A stretch of DNA of 64,000 bases from NCBI GenBank assembly GCA_025362795.1, contig JANYFE010000054.1, positions 52,855 to 116,854 of the forward strand, read 5' to 3'. The number at the start of each line of letters is the position of its first letter. Position 1 is the first letter of the stretch. The notes under the pieces were generated by a model. That model was given only the letters and a program-made list of their open reading frames with translations, ran no database searches and was not told the origin of the DNA. The stretch comes from Rhodobacterales bacterium. Its GTDB lineage: Bacteria; Pseudomonadota; Alphaproteobacteria; Rhodobacterales; Rhodobacteraceae. Position numbers and translations under genes: made by a program. Below, in pieces: positions 16,287-24,918 of this stretch.

Positions 16287-17146
16287 TCACACACGCCGCA
16301 GGGTCTGCGTGATCTCTGCCAGGATCGACACGGCAATTTCGGCGGGTGACTTCGCGCCGATGTTCAACCCCGCGGGGGCATGGATTCGGGCCAGTTCCTC
16401 AGGCGAAAACCCCGCAGCCACCAGCCGCTCCAGCCGTTTGGCATGGGTGCGGGTCGAGCCGAGGCAACCCAGATAAAACACCGGCGCACGCAGGGCAAAG
16501 CCGATCGCCGGGTCATCCAGCTTGGCATCATGGGTCAGCGTCACAATCGCGGTGCGGGCGTCCGGCACCAAAGCCGCCAGCGCAACATCCGGCCAATCCT
16601 CGACAATCGCCTCGCCGGGAAACCGCGCCGCCCCGCCAAACCCCGTGCGCGGGTGGATCAGCGTCACCGCATAGCCGCAAGCCCGCGCCATCGGCAGCAG
16701 GCTCTGCGCGATATGCACCGCCCCCACCACGATCATCCGCAAGGGCGGGTTATGAACGGCCACAAACCGCCCCTCCTCGACCCCGGACCGGTCGGCCTGC
16801 AGACGCGCATCCACCGCTGCCTCCTGCCCCGCCGGCACCAGCCTGCTCTCAAAACTCGCGAGGTCCGTTACCAGCGCCACCGCCCGTGGCACCGCCCGCG
16901 CTGCCACCAGTTCCGCCAGCAACCGGTCCGCGACCACTGGCTCCACCATGACCCGGATCGTGCCGCCGCAGGCCAGCCCCACCGCGAACGCATCCTCGTC
17001 ACTGACCCCATAGGACAACAGCCGGACCTTGCCATCCGCCAGGGCCCCCAGGTCTCCAACACGGTCGCCAACACCGCGCCGCGCCCGACCCGGTGCCAGT
17101 CCAGCGCCAGTTCAGGGATGCGGTCGTAGGCAATGGGTTGGGTCAC
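16287..17146 (-). pseudogene. xdhC-family gene with internal out-of-frame deletion
   Basis: XdhC/CoxI proteins bind molybdenum cofactor and assist sulfuration of xanthine-dehydrogenase-type enzymes. The N-terminal part (VTQPIAYDRIPELALDWHRV...VLATVLETWG) begins at a GTG at 17146 with GAGGAG upstream. The remaining two thirds (ALADGKVRLLSYGVSDEDAFAVGLACGGTIRV through the Rossmann domain RMIVVGAVHIAQ to the end) is in another frame. At about 17044-17051 the gene jumps from ETWG to ALADG, skipping the usual SAPRP...SGGCVEGAV segment of roughly 35 residues. The length of 860 nt is not a multiple of three. No molybdenum hydroxylase gene is adjacent. Confidence 0.75.
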
Positions 17147-17205
17147 GGCCGCTCCTCTGATCACCGCGCCATGATGAAGCGCGGGACGCAAGACTGCAAA
17201 CAAAA

Positions 17206-17233
17206 GCGCCGCCGGAATTGCTTCCGGCGGCGC
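17206..17233 (-). terminator. Terminator after the OmpA-family gene
   Basis: Perfect 12-bp stem GCGCCGCCGGAA / TTCCGGCGGCGC with loop TTGC (GCAA in the minus-strand RNA), followed on the minus strand by TTTTG. Confidence 0.85.
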
Positions 17234-17253
17234 ACTCAGCCTTGTGCGAAATC

Positions 17254-19647
17254 TTAGATCGCGCTTTGGCGCAGGATGGGCGTGATGATCCGCACGGCAA
17301 CCCGGCGGTTCTTGCGCTCGTCACCCAACGTGTCGATCTTCAACTCGCTTTCACCATAGCCCTGCACCACCAGGTTTTCCGGCGCGACGCCGAAATACTC
17401 GGTCAGTGCCTTGGCCACCGATTCGGCCCGACGGTCCGACAGCGCCAGGTTCGACGCCGCAGAGCCAACCGCGTCGGTATGCCCCTCGATCAGGAACACC
17501 TCACCGGGGTTGATCGAAATCATGTGCTTGATCAACTGGCCCAGTTTCGACAGCTTCTTCGCCTCGCTCGGCAGGATCGCGGACGACCCGGTCTCGAAGG
17601 TGATGTTGTTCACATCAATCGTCGGTGCCAGATACCGCACTTCCGGGATATTGCGGATCTGACGCAGGCTGTAACGACGGCCGTTGTCCGATACTTCTGC
17701 GGCAGCAAGCTGCGCCCGCAGTTCCGCGTCCGATTTATCCAGCGAGATCTGGTTGCTCTTGGGTTGCGCACGCGGCAGTTGCGACACGATCACCGGCTGT
17801 TCCGGCTGCAAGTCGTCGATCAGCACGGTGCCATGACCGGTCTGGTCATAGGCCACACGCTGCAACACCCGACCCGACGCATCCCGGATCGTCACGATCT
17901 GGGTCTTGTCGGCACGGGTCACGATCGTGCGGGTAGAACCGTCGTCATAGCTTTCGGTCCGCACCGTCGAACCGGGCTCACGCAGCAGGGCGTTGTCGTC
18001 CTTGTAGACTTGGTAAGTGCCGTCCGGCTGGCGCACCACAACGCGGTCGCCGGTGTTTGCAACAACCTGCTTGTTTCCGTTGATGATCGCACCGATCACG
18101 ACCGCGCCCAGTGCGATCAGACCGACCTTTTCCAGATCGGACAGGTGCGATTTCTTGCCTGGCGCAACCGTGACCGGCGTTGCGGCAAACTCTTGTGCCG
18201 AATCGCGGGTGTCGGCTGCCGTCACGGTTTCCGTGGTGACAGTCGCCCCGGCAGGTGCCGGATCGTCTACTTTCGGCGCCTTTTGCCCGCGCTTCTTGCC
18301 AACTGCTTCGTCCGCCGCCGCGGCAACCGCAACTTCTGGCGTAGCATCGTTGGTCGCAGCAGGCGCATCCAGCACGGTTTCCAGCGTTGTTACAGCGTCG
18401 GCCGTCGGTACTGGCGCTTCAACCGGCTTGATGGTCGGGTCGGCAGCAGCGGCAGCGGCTGCATCGGCTGCAGCCTTTTGCGCAGCAGCTACAGCAGCGG
18501 CGTCCTCTGCCTCGGCAGCAGCGACCACGGCCGGATCAGGCTCGGAAGTCGGCGTGCCTGCATCGGCGGTCGCGGTCGTGCTGGTATCGGTGCCCGCTTG
18601 CGCGGTTTCGTCCAGCATCTTGATCGCGTTGGCTTTGCACTTGGCCGGTTTGATCGACAGGACACACAGCGCCCCATCGGGGCAGACAGCGGCCTTGTTG
18701 GGCAGGCAGATGACGTCCTTGCCCTTGACTTTGACCGTGGCAAAAGCCGTCGCGGCATCGGCGGTCGCCGTTCCAGCAGAATCTGCGGTCGCAGTGCCGG
18801 TGGCATCGACGGTTGCCGTCGTCGTGGCATCCGCAGTCGCCGTATCAGTCGCAGTCGCGTCCGCAGCCGGCGCATCGGTCGGAACTGTGGTGTCGGTCGC
18901 AGCCGCAGTTGCGGCCGCCGCAGCAGCATCAGCCGCAGCAGCATCAGCCGCCGCCGCATCCGCTGCAGCCTTTTCCTCGGCCAGCTTTGCCGCCTTGGCC
19001 GCGGCCTTTTCCTGCTTTTTGGCCGCCAGATCAGCAGCAGCCTGATCCGCTGCAGCCTGATCCGCCACAACCTTGTCGGCAGCGGCCTTGTCGGCAGCGG
19101 CCTGATCAGCGGCGGCTTGTTCCGCCGCAACGGCATCCGCCGCAGCCTTGTCCGCCGCAGCCTTGTCAGCCGCGGCCTGATCCGCAGCAGTGGCATCCGC
19201 CGCAGCCTGGTCGGCAGCGGCCTGGTCGGCGGCAGCGGCATCCGCAGCGGCCTTGTCAGCCGCAGCCTTGTCAGCGGCGGCAAGGTCAGCGGCGGCCTTG
19301 TCGGCAGCAGCTTGAGTGGCGGCCAGCGCATCCGCCGCAGCCTTGGCATCGGCTTCCGCTTGCGCTGTTGCGTCTGTCGCAGCGGCATCCGTGCCCGCCG
19401 CAGCGTCCGTCGCGGCCTTTGCGGCGGCATCGGCGATCGCCGTCACGGCATTCGCCTCGCAATTCGCCGGATTCTTGGCGACCACGCAGAACGCGCCGTC
19501 CGGGCACCCGGCCCTTTTGTTGGGCAGGCAAGTCACCTCTTTACCATCCACCGTGATGGTCTGGAGATCCTGCGCCTGCGCGGCAAAAGGAGGGACGACA
19601 TACAATGCCAGTGACAACATCGTAGTCAGGTTGATCAGACGTTTCAT
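17254..19647 (-). CDS. OmpA-family protein with Ala-rich linker and duplicated Cys module
   Basis: 797-aa envelope protein. Signal peptide at 1-25 (ends AAQAQ). A Cys module at 40-63 (CLPNK-x3-CPDG-x2-C-x8-C) recurs at 314-337. Between them, residues 70-260 are alanine-rich repeats of the AADKAAADQAAAD type, likely a long helix, followed by a Thr/Ala stretch. A hydrophobic glycine-rich helix (GLIALGAVVIGAIING) lies near 510. The C-terminal OmpA domain (about 670-790: NITFETGSSAILPSE, EGHTDAVGSAASNLALSDRRAESV, NRRVAVRI) binds peptidoglycan. It probably tethers outer membrane or a periplasmic structure to the wall. ATG 19647 is chosen over an ATG-less extension to 19665. Confidence 0.85.
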   Translation of the reverse strand: MKRLINLTTMLSLALYVVPPFAAQAQDLQTITVDGKEVTCLPNKRAGCPDGAFCVVAKNPANCEANAVTAIADAAAKAATDAAAGTDAAATDATAQAEADAKAAADALAATQAAADKAAADLAAADKAAADKAAADAAAADQAAADQAAADATAADQAAADKAAADKAAADAVAAEQAAADQAAADKAAADKVVADQAAADQAAADLAAKKQEKAAAKAAKLAEEKAAADAAAADAAAADAAAAAATAAATDTTVPTDAPAADATATDTATADATTTATVDATGTATADSAGTATADAATAFATVKVKGKDVICLPNKAAVCPDGALCVLSIKPAKCKANAIKMLDETAQAGTDTSTTATADAGTPTSEPDPAVVAAAEAEDAAAVAAAQKAAADAAAAAAADPTIKPVEAPVPTADAVTTLETVLDAPAATNDATPEVAVAAAADEAVGKKRGQKAPKVDDPAPAGATVTTETVTAADTRDSAQEFAATPVTVAPGKKSHLSDLEKVGLIALGAVVIGAIINGNKQVVANTGDRVVVRQPDGTYQVYKDDNALLREPGSTVRTESYDDGSTRTIVTRADKTQIVTIRDASGRVLQRVAYDQTGHGTVLIDDLQPEQPVIVSQLPRAQPKSNQISLDKSDAELRAQLAAAEVSDNGRRYSLRQIRNIPEVRYLAPTIDVNNITFETGSSAILPSEAKKLSKLGQLIKHMISINPGEVFLIEGHTDAVGSAASNLALSDRRAESVAKALTEYFGVAPENLVVQGYGESELKIDTLGDERKNRRVAVRIITPILRQSAI

Positions 19648-19821
19648 ACACAGTCCTTTCGGCAAACTCAGAATGGGTCTTGTTGCGAATCAAGGAACGC
19701 AAAACCGGTTGCTTTGGTTCCCTGCCCCCCGTTCAAGATGATTCTACGCTGATATGCGATAGCACCGCCATGACAGGCAATGACGTTTTGCAAACCCGGC
19801 AGACAGTTACCGGAACACCGC

Positions 19822-20733
19822 CTAAACTTTCGCTCCGGCGTGCCACAGCGCCAGACAACGCGCGACATTCTGCTGATGCACCGCCTCGTATGGCGCGAAA
19901 TAGTGCAGGATACCCGCCGTCAGATCCCGCGCAATGATGTCGCGCAGCGGCGTCGCGGCCAGTTGCGGCTCTTGCGCCAAACGCTGCAACCAGCGGATAT
20001 AGCGCTGCATCGCAGCCATGATCCCCGGCCCGTAACCGCCCCGCGCAATCACCTCCGGGTCGCCGTGGTTGGGCAGGACCGCCACAGGGTGCAGCCCCGC
20101 CAGCCGGTCCAGATCGCGCAGATGATCGGCAAAATCTTCGGGCGCGCCGACATAGGTCACAGTGTCCTCCACCGTATCGCCCGCCAGCAGCAGCCGCTCC
20201 TCCGGCAACCACAGCACAGTCGCATCGTCCGAATGGATGTTGCATTCGATCAACGTGACCTGCCGCGTGCCGACTGTAAGCCGCAGCTCGCCCGAAAACA
20301 CCCGGTCTGGCAGGATAAGCGGGCAGATCGCCGGCAGTCCGTGAAAGGTGCCGTCCTCGATCCCGGCACGCGCCTGCGTCAGATGGGCTAGCGTCTTGCG
20401 GTTGGCGACAATCTCGGCCCCCGGAAACGCCGCCGTGCCCGCCACATGGTCCAGATGCCAGTGCGACAGCACCACGGTCAGGCGCCGCACCCCCCGTGCC
20501 ACCAGTGCCTCGCGCACCTTTGCGCCATGCGGAACCGAAACATGGCTGTCATAGACCAGCGCCGCGTCGCCGCTGACCACGGCATAAGAGGCAACACCCA
20601 AGGACAATGCCCCGTCATCGATCCAGTTGTCCTCTGGCGCAAAGCGCTGCCCCGGCACCCGGCCATCGTAAAACGCCAAAATGCCGGGATAAGGTTCGAT
20701 CACCCGCAGGTGTTGCGTCAGGGAATGGGTCAT
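19822..20733 (-). CDS. Metallo-beta-lactamase-fold hydrolase
   Basis: 303-aa MBL-fold enzyme with the zinc motif HWHLDH (in VVLSHWHLDHVAGTAAFPG), a further ligand His in ECNIHSDD, Asp in LLLAGDTVED and His in VLPNHGDPE. No signal peptide is evident from ATG 20733 (MTHSLTQHLRVIEPYP). Substrate unknown; the family covers lactonases, thioesterases and phosphonate enzymes. It diverges from the glycosyltransferase gene with a 74-bp gap. Confidence 0.85.
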   Translation of the reverse strand: MTHSLTQHLRVIEPYPGILAFYDGRVPGQRFAPEDNWIDDGALSLGVASYAVVSGDAALVYDSHVSVPHGAKVREALVARGVRRLTVVLSHWHLDHVAGTAAFPGAEIVANRKTLAHLTQARAGIEDGTFHGLPAICPLILPDRVFSGELRLTVGTRQVTLIECNIHSDDATVLWLPEERLLLAGDTVEDTVTYVGAPEDFADHLRDLDRLAGLHPVAVLPNHGDPEVIARGGYGPGIMAAMQRYIRWLQRLAQEPQLAATPLRDIIARDLTAGILHYFAPYEAVHQQNVARCLALWHAGAKV

Positions 20734-20807
20734 CGCCGGACCAGACCGCGACCACCGCGAAAGGTCAAGGGTTTGCGCAGCGCCACCTGCCCTGCTAGGC
20801 ATGGCTG

Positions 20808-21842
20808 ATGCGTGCGTTACTGGTCCTGACAGTCAAGAACGAGGCGGCCTTCCTGCTGGAATGGCTGGCCCATCACCGCGCCTGCGGCTTTACCGATGTG
20901 CTGGCCTTTTCCAACGATTGCAGCGATGGCACCGATCTGATGCTGGACCGGCTGGCTGAAATGGGCGGGCTGACCCATGTCCGCAACACCGGCCCGCATG
21001 CCGAAGGCCCGCAATGGGCCGCGCTCAAGGCCGCCGACAGCCATCCGCTGCGACAGGCCGCCGATTGGCTGCTGTTCTGCGACATCGACGAATTCGTCAA
21101 CATCCACACCGGCGACCGCAGCCTGCACGCGCTCCTGTCCGCCCTGCCCCAGGCTGACGCCATTGCCCTGACCTGGCGTCTGTTCGGCAATGCCGGGATG
21201 ATCCACTATCAGGATCAGCCCGTCACCGACACGTTCACCCGCGCGGCCCCCCCCACCTTGGCCTGGCCGTGGCGCGCCCAGATGTTCAAGACGCTGTTCC
21301 GCAATGATGGCGCTTACCGCAAACTTGGCGTCCACCGGCCACGCAATCCCGACCCCCAACGCAGTCCGCGCTGGTTCGACGGGTCAGGCCGCGCGATGCC
21401 CGCCAGCCAGCGCCTGTTTTCCGACTACCGGCAGGACAATTATCAGCTGGTTCAGTTGAACCACTACGTCCTGGGGTCGATGGAAAGTTACCTAGTCAAA
21501 GCCGACCGAGGCCGCGCCAACCGCGAGGCCTCGGCCTTCGACATCAGCTACTGGGTCGAACGAAATCTTGGCGCGGCGGAAGATCGCTCGATCCAGAACC
21601 TCGACTCCTCCGCCCTGCGTGCCGAACTTCATGCCGATCCGGTGCTGGGCTCCCTGCACCGCGCCGCAGTCGCCTGGCGGCATGGCCGTTTTGCCGCCCT
21701 GATGGCAGAGGAACCGTGGCGCGCCCTCTTTGGCCGCCTGCTGATGTGTGGCCCCAGCCGCACCCTGCACCCCGCCGAGGCCGCGATGATCCACGCCCAC
21801 TTGCCACAATCTCGCCACATTAACCCTAGCCAAAAGGACTAA
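20808..21842 (+). CDS. Glycosyltransferase family 2-like protein
   Basis: 344-aa protein of the Glyco_tranf_2_4 type common in Rhodobacterales. Nucleotide-sugar binding is suggested by VKNEAAFLLEWLAHHRACG, FSNDCSDGTD and the metal-binding DxD-like CDIDEFVNI. C-terminal region (LNHYVLGSMESYLVKADRGRANRE) is typical of this subgroup. Donor and acceptor unknown; likely role in surface polysaccharide or protein glycosylation. No membrane helix is evident. Confidence 0.85.
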   Translation: MRALLVLTVKNEAAFLLEWLAHHRACGFTDVLAFSNDCSDGTDLMLDRLAEMGGLTHVRNTGPHAEGPQWAALKAADSHPLRQAADWLLFCDIDEFVNIHTGDRSLHALLSALPQADAIALTWRLFGNAGMIHYQDQPVTDTFTRAAPPTLAWPWRAQMFKTLFRNDGAYRKLGVHRPRNPDPQRSPRWFDGSGRAMPASQRLFSDYRQDNYQLVQLNHYVLGSMESYLVKADRGRANREASAFDISYWVERNLGAAEDRSIQNLDSSALRAELHADPVLGSLHRAAVAWRHGRFAALMAEEPWRALFGRLLMCGPSRTLHPAEAAMIHAHLPQSRHINPSQKD

Positions 21843-21892
21843 ACTGCCAAAACACCGCAACAATCTACCTGCACTGTCCCGCCCGCCAATCC

Positions 21893-21948
21893 AATTTTCG
21901 CGAAAATTCCCTTGAATTTCAACATTCCGTGACGATATTGGCCAATAT
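21893..21948. promoter_or_regulatory. Two perfect palindromes before the hydrolase-like gene
   Basis: AATTTTCGCGAAAATT (21893-21908) is a perfect 16-bp palindrome 50 bases after the glycosyltransferase stop and may help terminate transcription. ATATTGGCCAATAT (21935-21948) is a perfect 14-bp palindrome 43 bases before the next ATG and next to AT-rich promoter-like sequence, a likely operator. Confidence 0.5.
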
Positions 21949-21991
21949 ATAGTTACAATTTAATGACCCATTTCGGGCAAGAAGGTTTTTG

Positions 21992-22927
21992 ATGACCGAC
22001 CTTATCCAAGACGTTCCTACGGACGCCGCTGCCGCAACCGACCGCGATACCTGGCTGAGCCTGATCGACAAAATTGGTGAAGAAGAAGGCTATTTTCAAA
22101 CCGTCGGCCTGCGTCACTGGTCATTTTTTTCCGATGACGGCCCCACGCTCATGGTCAGCTTTGAAACCATCGCCAGCGCCCGCGCCCGCCCCGGTCAGAT
22201 GCCCCTGGCCCACGGCGTGGCCGCAGCACATGGCTGGTCCCATCTTTGCCTGATCGCCGAGGATCAAACGTGGTTCCGCGATCCCGCCGTCTACGCCTAT
22301 TTCGACCGCCTGGTGGACGACGCCTTTTTCGAGGATTTCGACCGGGTCATGTTCTATGGCGCCGGTCCGGCAGGTTACGCCGCCTGCGCCTATGCGGTCT
22401 GTGCCCCGGGGGCGCAGGTGCTGGCGCTGAACCCGGTGGCGACCTTGAATCCGGCGCAGGCGGGTTGGGACGACCGCTACACCGCCGACCGCAGGCTCGA
22501 CTTTTCGTCCCGCTATGGCTTTGCGCCGGACATGATTGACGGTGCCGGCCATGTTACCTTGATCCATGATCCCAAAGTGCATCTCGACGCGATGCATGCC
22601 GCATTGTTCCACGCGCCTTATGTGACCACCCTCGGCGCACGTCTGGCCGGCACCGATCTCGAATCCACCCTGACCCGCCTTGGCATCCTGCCGGATCTGA
22701 TCGACCTCGCGATGCAAGGCCTTCTGACCCGCAGCCGCTTTGGCGCCCTGTGGCGCAAGCGGCGCGACGACACCGGCTATCTCAGCGCCCTGCAAAGCAG
22801 CGTGGTCGCCACCGGCAACACCACGCGCGAAATCCTGCTGTGCCGCAACGTGGCGCAGCGGCTGAAATCCCCGGACTACCGCAAAAGACTGGCCGACCTG
22901 ACGGCGACGCGACCCATGTCGGTGTAA
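21992..22927 (+). CDS. Alpha/beta-hydrolase-like protein lacking the nucleophile Ser
   Basis: 311-aa conserved protein of a type seen in Rhodobacterales, sometimes mislabelled as PAPS reductase. The stretch DRVMFYGAGPAGYAACAYAVCAPGAQVLALNPVATL (about residues 118-150) looks like an alpha/beta hydrolase nucleophile elbow, but the expected G-x-S-x-G Ser is replaced (GAGPAG), so hydrolysis by the classic route is unlikely. No signal peptide. The true start is ATG 21992, with GAAGG ten bases upstream. Function unknown; monocistronic by spacing. Confidence 0.6.
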   Translation: MTDLIQDVPTDAAAATDRDTWLSLIDKIGEEEGYFQTVGLRHWSFFSDDGPTLMVSFETIASARARPGQMPLAHGVAAAHGWSHLCLIAEDQTWFRDPAVYAYFDRLVDDAFFEDFDRVMFYGAGPAGYAACAYAVCAPGAQVLALNPVATLNPAQAGWDDRYTADRRLDFSSRYGFAPDMIDGAGHVTLIHDPKVHLDAMHAALFHAPYVTTLGARLAGTDLESTLTRLGILPDLIDLAMQGLLTRSRFGALWRKRRDDTGYLSALQSSVVATGNTTREILLCRNVAQRLKSPDYRKRLADLTATRPMSV

Positions 22928-23028
22928 ACGCCGCCATCGCCGCGCAAACGACATCGGCTTGCCGCACCAGACTTGCCCGGCCCCTGGCCAGACCGGTCTC
23001 GCGGTCCTGCCAACCGCCCAGGCCCCCT

Positions 23029-23436
23029 CTAGTCAGGGTCGCCGATCGCCTGCAGATCGGCGGTCCGCGCCTCGGTCAACCGTGCGCGACAGCCATAGAT
23101 CACCATCGGTTCCGCCGAGCCGCCGTGCATCTGATATCCCTCCGCCGCACAAGCCGCGTCGCGAAAGGTGATCCAGGCCCGCTGCGCGTTGCGCAAGTTG
23201 ACAACCGCACCACGGTCCTGAGCCTCCAACCCCGCGTCCACCGAAGTCAACACCGCCAGTGCCACCTGATAAGCGTCGTTCAAAACGGCATCCGCCCGCA
23301 TCCAGTCCTGTTCGGCGCAATAGGTCAACTCGACCTGTGCCTCGGCACTGGCGCAGTCCACCTCTTGCGCTGGGGCCGCCACGGGAAGCAGCGCCACACC
23401 AATCGTCACCCCCAGAATCTTAATCCGCGCAATCAT
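23029..23436 (-). CDS. LprI-family (DUF1311) secreted protein
   Basis: 135-aa protein: signal peptide (ARIKILGVTIGVALLPVAAPAQ) then a DUF1311/LprI domain with the Cys residues in EVDCASAEAQVELTYCAEQDW, ALNDAYQ-type helix, RAWITFRDAACAAEGY and VIYGCRARLTEARTADL. LprI proteins are periplasmic and some inhibit lysozyme. ATG 23436 is chosen for the clean signal peptide. Neighbours give no further hint. Confidence 0.82.
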   Translation of the reverse strand: MIARIKILGVTIGVALLPVAAPAQEVDCASAEAQVELTYCAEQDWMRADAVLNDAYQVALAVLTSVDAGLEAQDRGAVVNLRNAQRAWITFRDAACAAEGYQMHGGSAEPMVIYGCRARLTEARTADLQAIGDPD

Positions 23437-23483
23437 GGCATCCTCCACATCCAGTCCCGCCACCCTAGCCGCAAGACCCGCCG

Positions 23484-23612
23484 TCAGACCAGTGCCACCC
23501 ACGCCGCCACGTCGATCACATGGTTGACATAGGGCTCGGCCAAGGCACCGGCCTTTCGTTGGTCGCGGTGCACCCGGGCGGCAAAATCATAGGCTTCGGT
23601 CAATCGCAGCAT
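23484..23612 (-). pseudogene. Remnant of an HD-domain (RelA/SpoT-like) protein
   Basis: A 42-codon frame encodes MLRLTEAYDFAARVHRDQ, then RKAGALAEPYVNHVIDVAAWVALV and stop. The order AxxFAxxxHxxQxRKxG...PYxxHxxxVA is the beginning of the HD hydrolase domain of (p)ppGpp hydrolases and their small relatives. The rest of the domain (HDxxED and beyond) is missing, so this is a truncated remnant. The following 190 bases to pyrC hold no recognisable gene. Confidence 0.5.
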
Positions 23613-23799
23613 CTCGGCTCATTTGCGTCATAGGCCCTCGCCGCTCTGCAAACTGCAGGTCACGTCCGGCGACAAATTGTCATGGAAAGGCGCAGCCCTC
23701 TGGCCGCGCACAGCGCGTCGCTGGCACCGCCCTGCGTTCGATGCAAGCGGGAATGCAAAGCCACTGGGAATCGCGCGGCCTTTGCGCTAGGCGAACCGC
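23613..23799. other. Gap before pyrC
   Basis: No gene, terminator or repeat that I can support. The stretch presumably holds the pyrC promoter; no clear -35/-10 pair was identified. Confidence 0.4.
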
Positions 23800-24837
23800 A
23801 TGACGCAGCACATCTCAATCCGCCGCCCCGATGACATGCACCTGCATCTGCGGGATGGCGCAATGCTGCAGGGTGTCCTGCCAGAGACAACCCGGCATTT
23901 CGCCCGTGCCATCATCATGCCCAATCTGGTGCCACCCGTCGTGACCCTGGCCGATGCCCGGGCCTACCATGCCCGCATTCTGGCGGCCCTGCCACCCCAC
24001 AGCGCCTTCGAACCCCTGATGACACTGTATCTGACCGAAGGCACCGATCCCGCCGACGTGGCCGCCGCTGCGGCAAGCGGTCTGGTCAAGGCCGTGAAAC
24101 TCTACCCCGCCGGCGCCACAACCAACTCGCAGTCCGGCGTCAAGGATTTCGCCAAAGTCGCCGCCGTCCTTGATAAAATGGCCGAGATCGGTCTGCCGCT
24201 CTGCCTCCACGGCGAAGTGACCGACCCCGAGGTCGATATCTTCGACCGTGAGGCCGTGTTCATCGACCGCGTCCTGACCCCGCTGCGCGCCCGGCATCCC
24301 GGCCTCAGGATGGTGATGGAGCATATCACTACCGAAGACGGCGTGGCTTATGCCAAATCGGAAAACCTCGTCGCCACCATCACCACCCATCACCTCATCC
24401 TCAACCGCAACCACCTGCTGGTCGGCGGCATCCGGCCGCATTACTACTGCCTGCCGGTCGCCAAGCGTGAAAAACACCGCCTCGCCCTGCGCGCCGCCGC
24501 CACCTCGGGCGACACGCGGTTTTTCCTTGGCACCGACAGCGCACCCCATATCGACGCGCTGAAAGAACATGCCTGCGGCTGCGCGGGCTGCTTCACCGCC
24601 ACCAACACCATGCCGATCCTGGCGCAGATCTTCGAGGCGGATGGCGCCCTTGCCCAGCTCGAAGCCTTCACATCGCTGAACGGTGCCGCCTTTTACGGTC
24701 TGCCGCCCAACACCGCCCGCATCACTTTGACCAGACACGAACTTGCCCAAACCTTCCCCGACAAGATCTTGACCGAAGCCGGCCCCGTCACCGTCTTCAA
24801 CCCCGGCTTCCCCCTCCACTGGCGCGTCGAACCCTGA
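23800..24837 (+). CDS. pyrC: Dihydroorotase
   Basis: 345-aa class II dihydroorotase, the third step of de novo pyrimidine synthesis (carbamoyl aspartate to dihydroorotate). Zinc ligands in [10 protein letters not shown], the carboxylated Lys in [13 protein letters not shown], His in CLHGEVTD and MEHITTED, and Asp in [10 protein letters not shown]. Normal length. pyrE follows after 81 bp that contain a strong hairpin, so readthrough may be partial. Confidence 0.96.
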   Translation: MTQHISIRRPDDMHLHLRDGAMLQGVLPETTRHFARAIIMPNLVPPVVTLADARAYHARILAALPPHSAFEPLMTLYLTEGTDPADVAAAAASGLVKAVKLYPAGATTNSQSGVKDFAKVAAVLDKMAEIGLPLCLHGEVTDPEVDIFDREAVFIDRVLTPLRARHPGLRMVMEHITTEDGVAYAKSENLVATITTHHLILNRNHLLVGGIRPHYYCLPVAKREKHRLALRAAATSGDTRFFLGTDSAPHIDALKEHACGCAGCFTATNTMPILAQIFEADGALAQLEAFTSLNGAAFYGLPPNTARITLTRHELAQTFPDKILTEAGPVTVFNPGFPLHWRVEP

Positions 24838-24848
24838 CCAGCCCCAAT

Positions 24849-24888
24849 TTTTCTGCGAAAATTTCCCTGTTTGAATTTTCGCAGAAAA
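24849..24888. repeat. 15-bp inverted repeat between pyrC and pyrE
   Basis: TTTTCTGCGAAAATT (24849-24863) pairs perfectly with AATTTTCGCAGAAAA (24874-24888) across a 10-base loop. It is AT-rich and lacks a T tract beyond the stem, so it could be an attenuator, an mRNA-end stabiliser or a binding site. The core (AATTTTCGC) resembles the palindrome at 21893. Confidence 0.7.
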
Positions 24889-24918
24889 TTCGTGGCCACG
24901 CCCTGCAAAGGACCACCC

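Noticed and set aside
18800..19430. A repeated pattern of about 15-30 bases that could suggest a CRISPR or minisatellite
   Set aside because: It is the coding sequence of the Ala-rich protein repeats; there are no unique spacers between constant repeats and no cas genes.
17218..19614. A 798-codon open frame on the plus strand opposite the OmpA gene
   Set aside because: Its length comes from GCC/GCG alanine codons of the opposite strand, which give stop-free antisense frames. It has no domain and the minus-strand product has a signal peptide and an OmpA domain.
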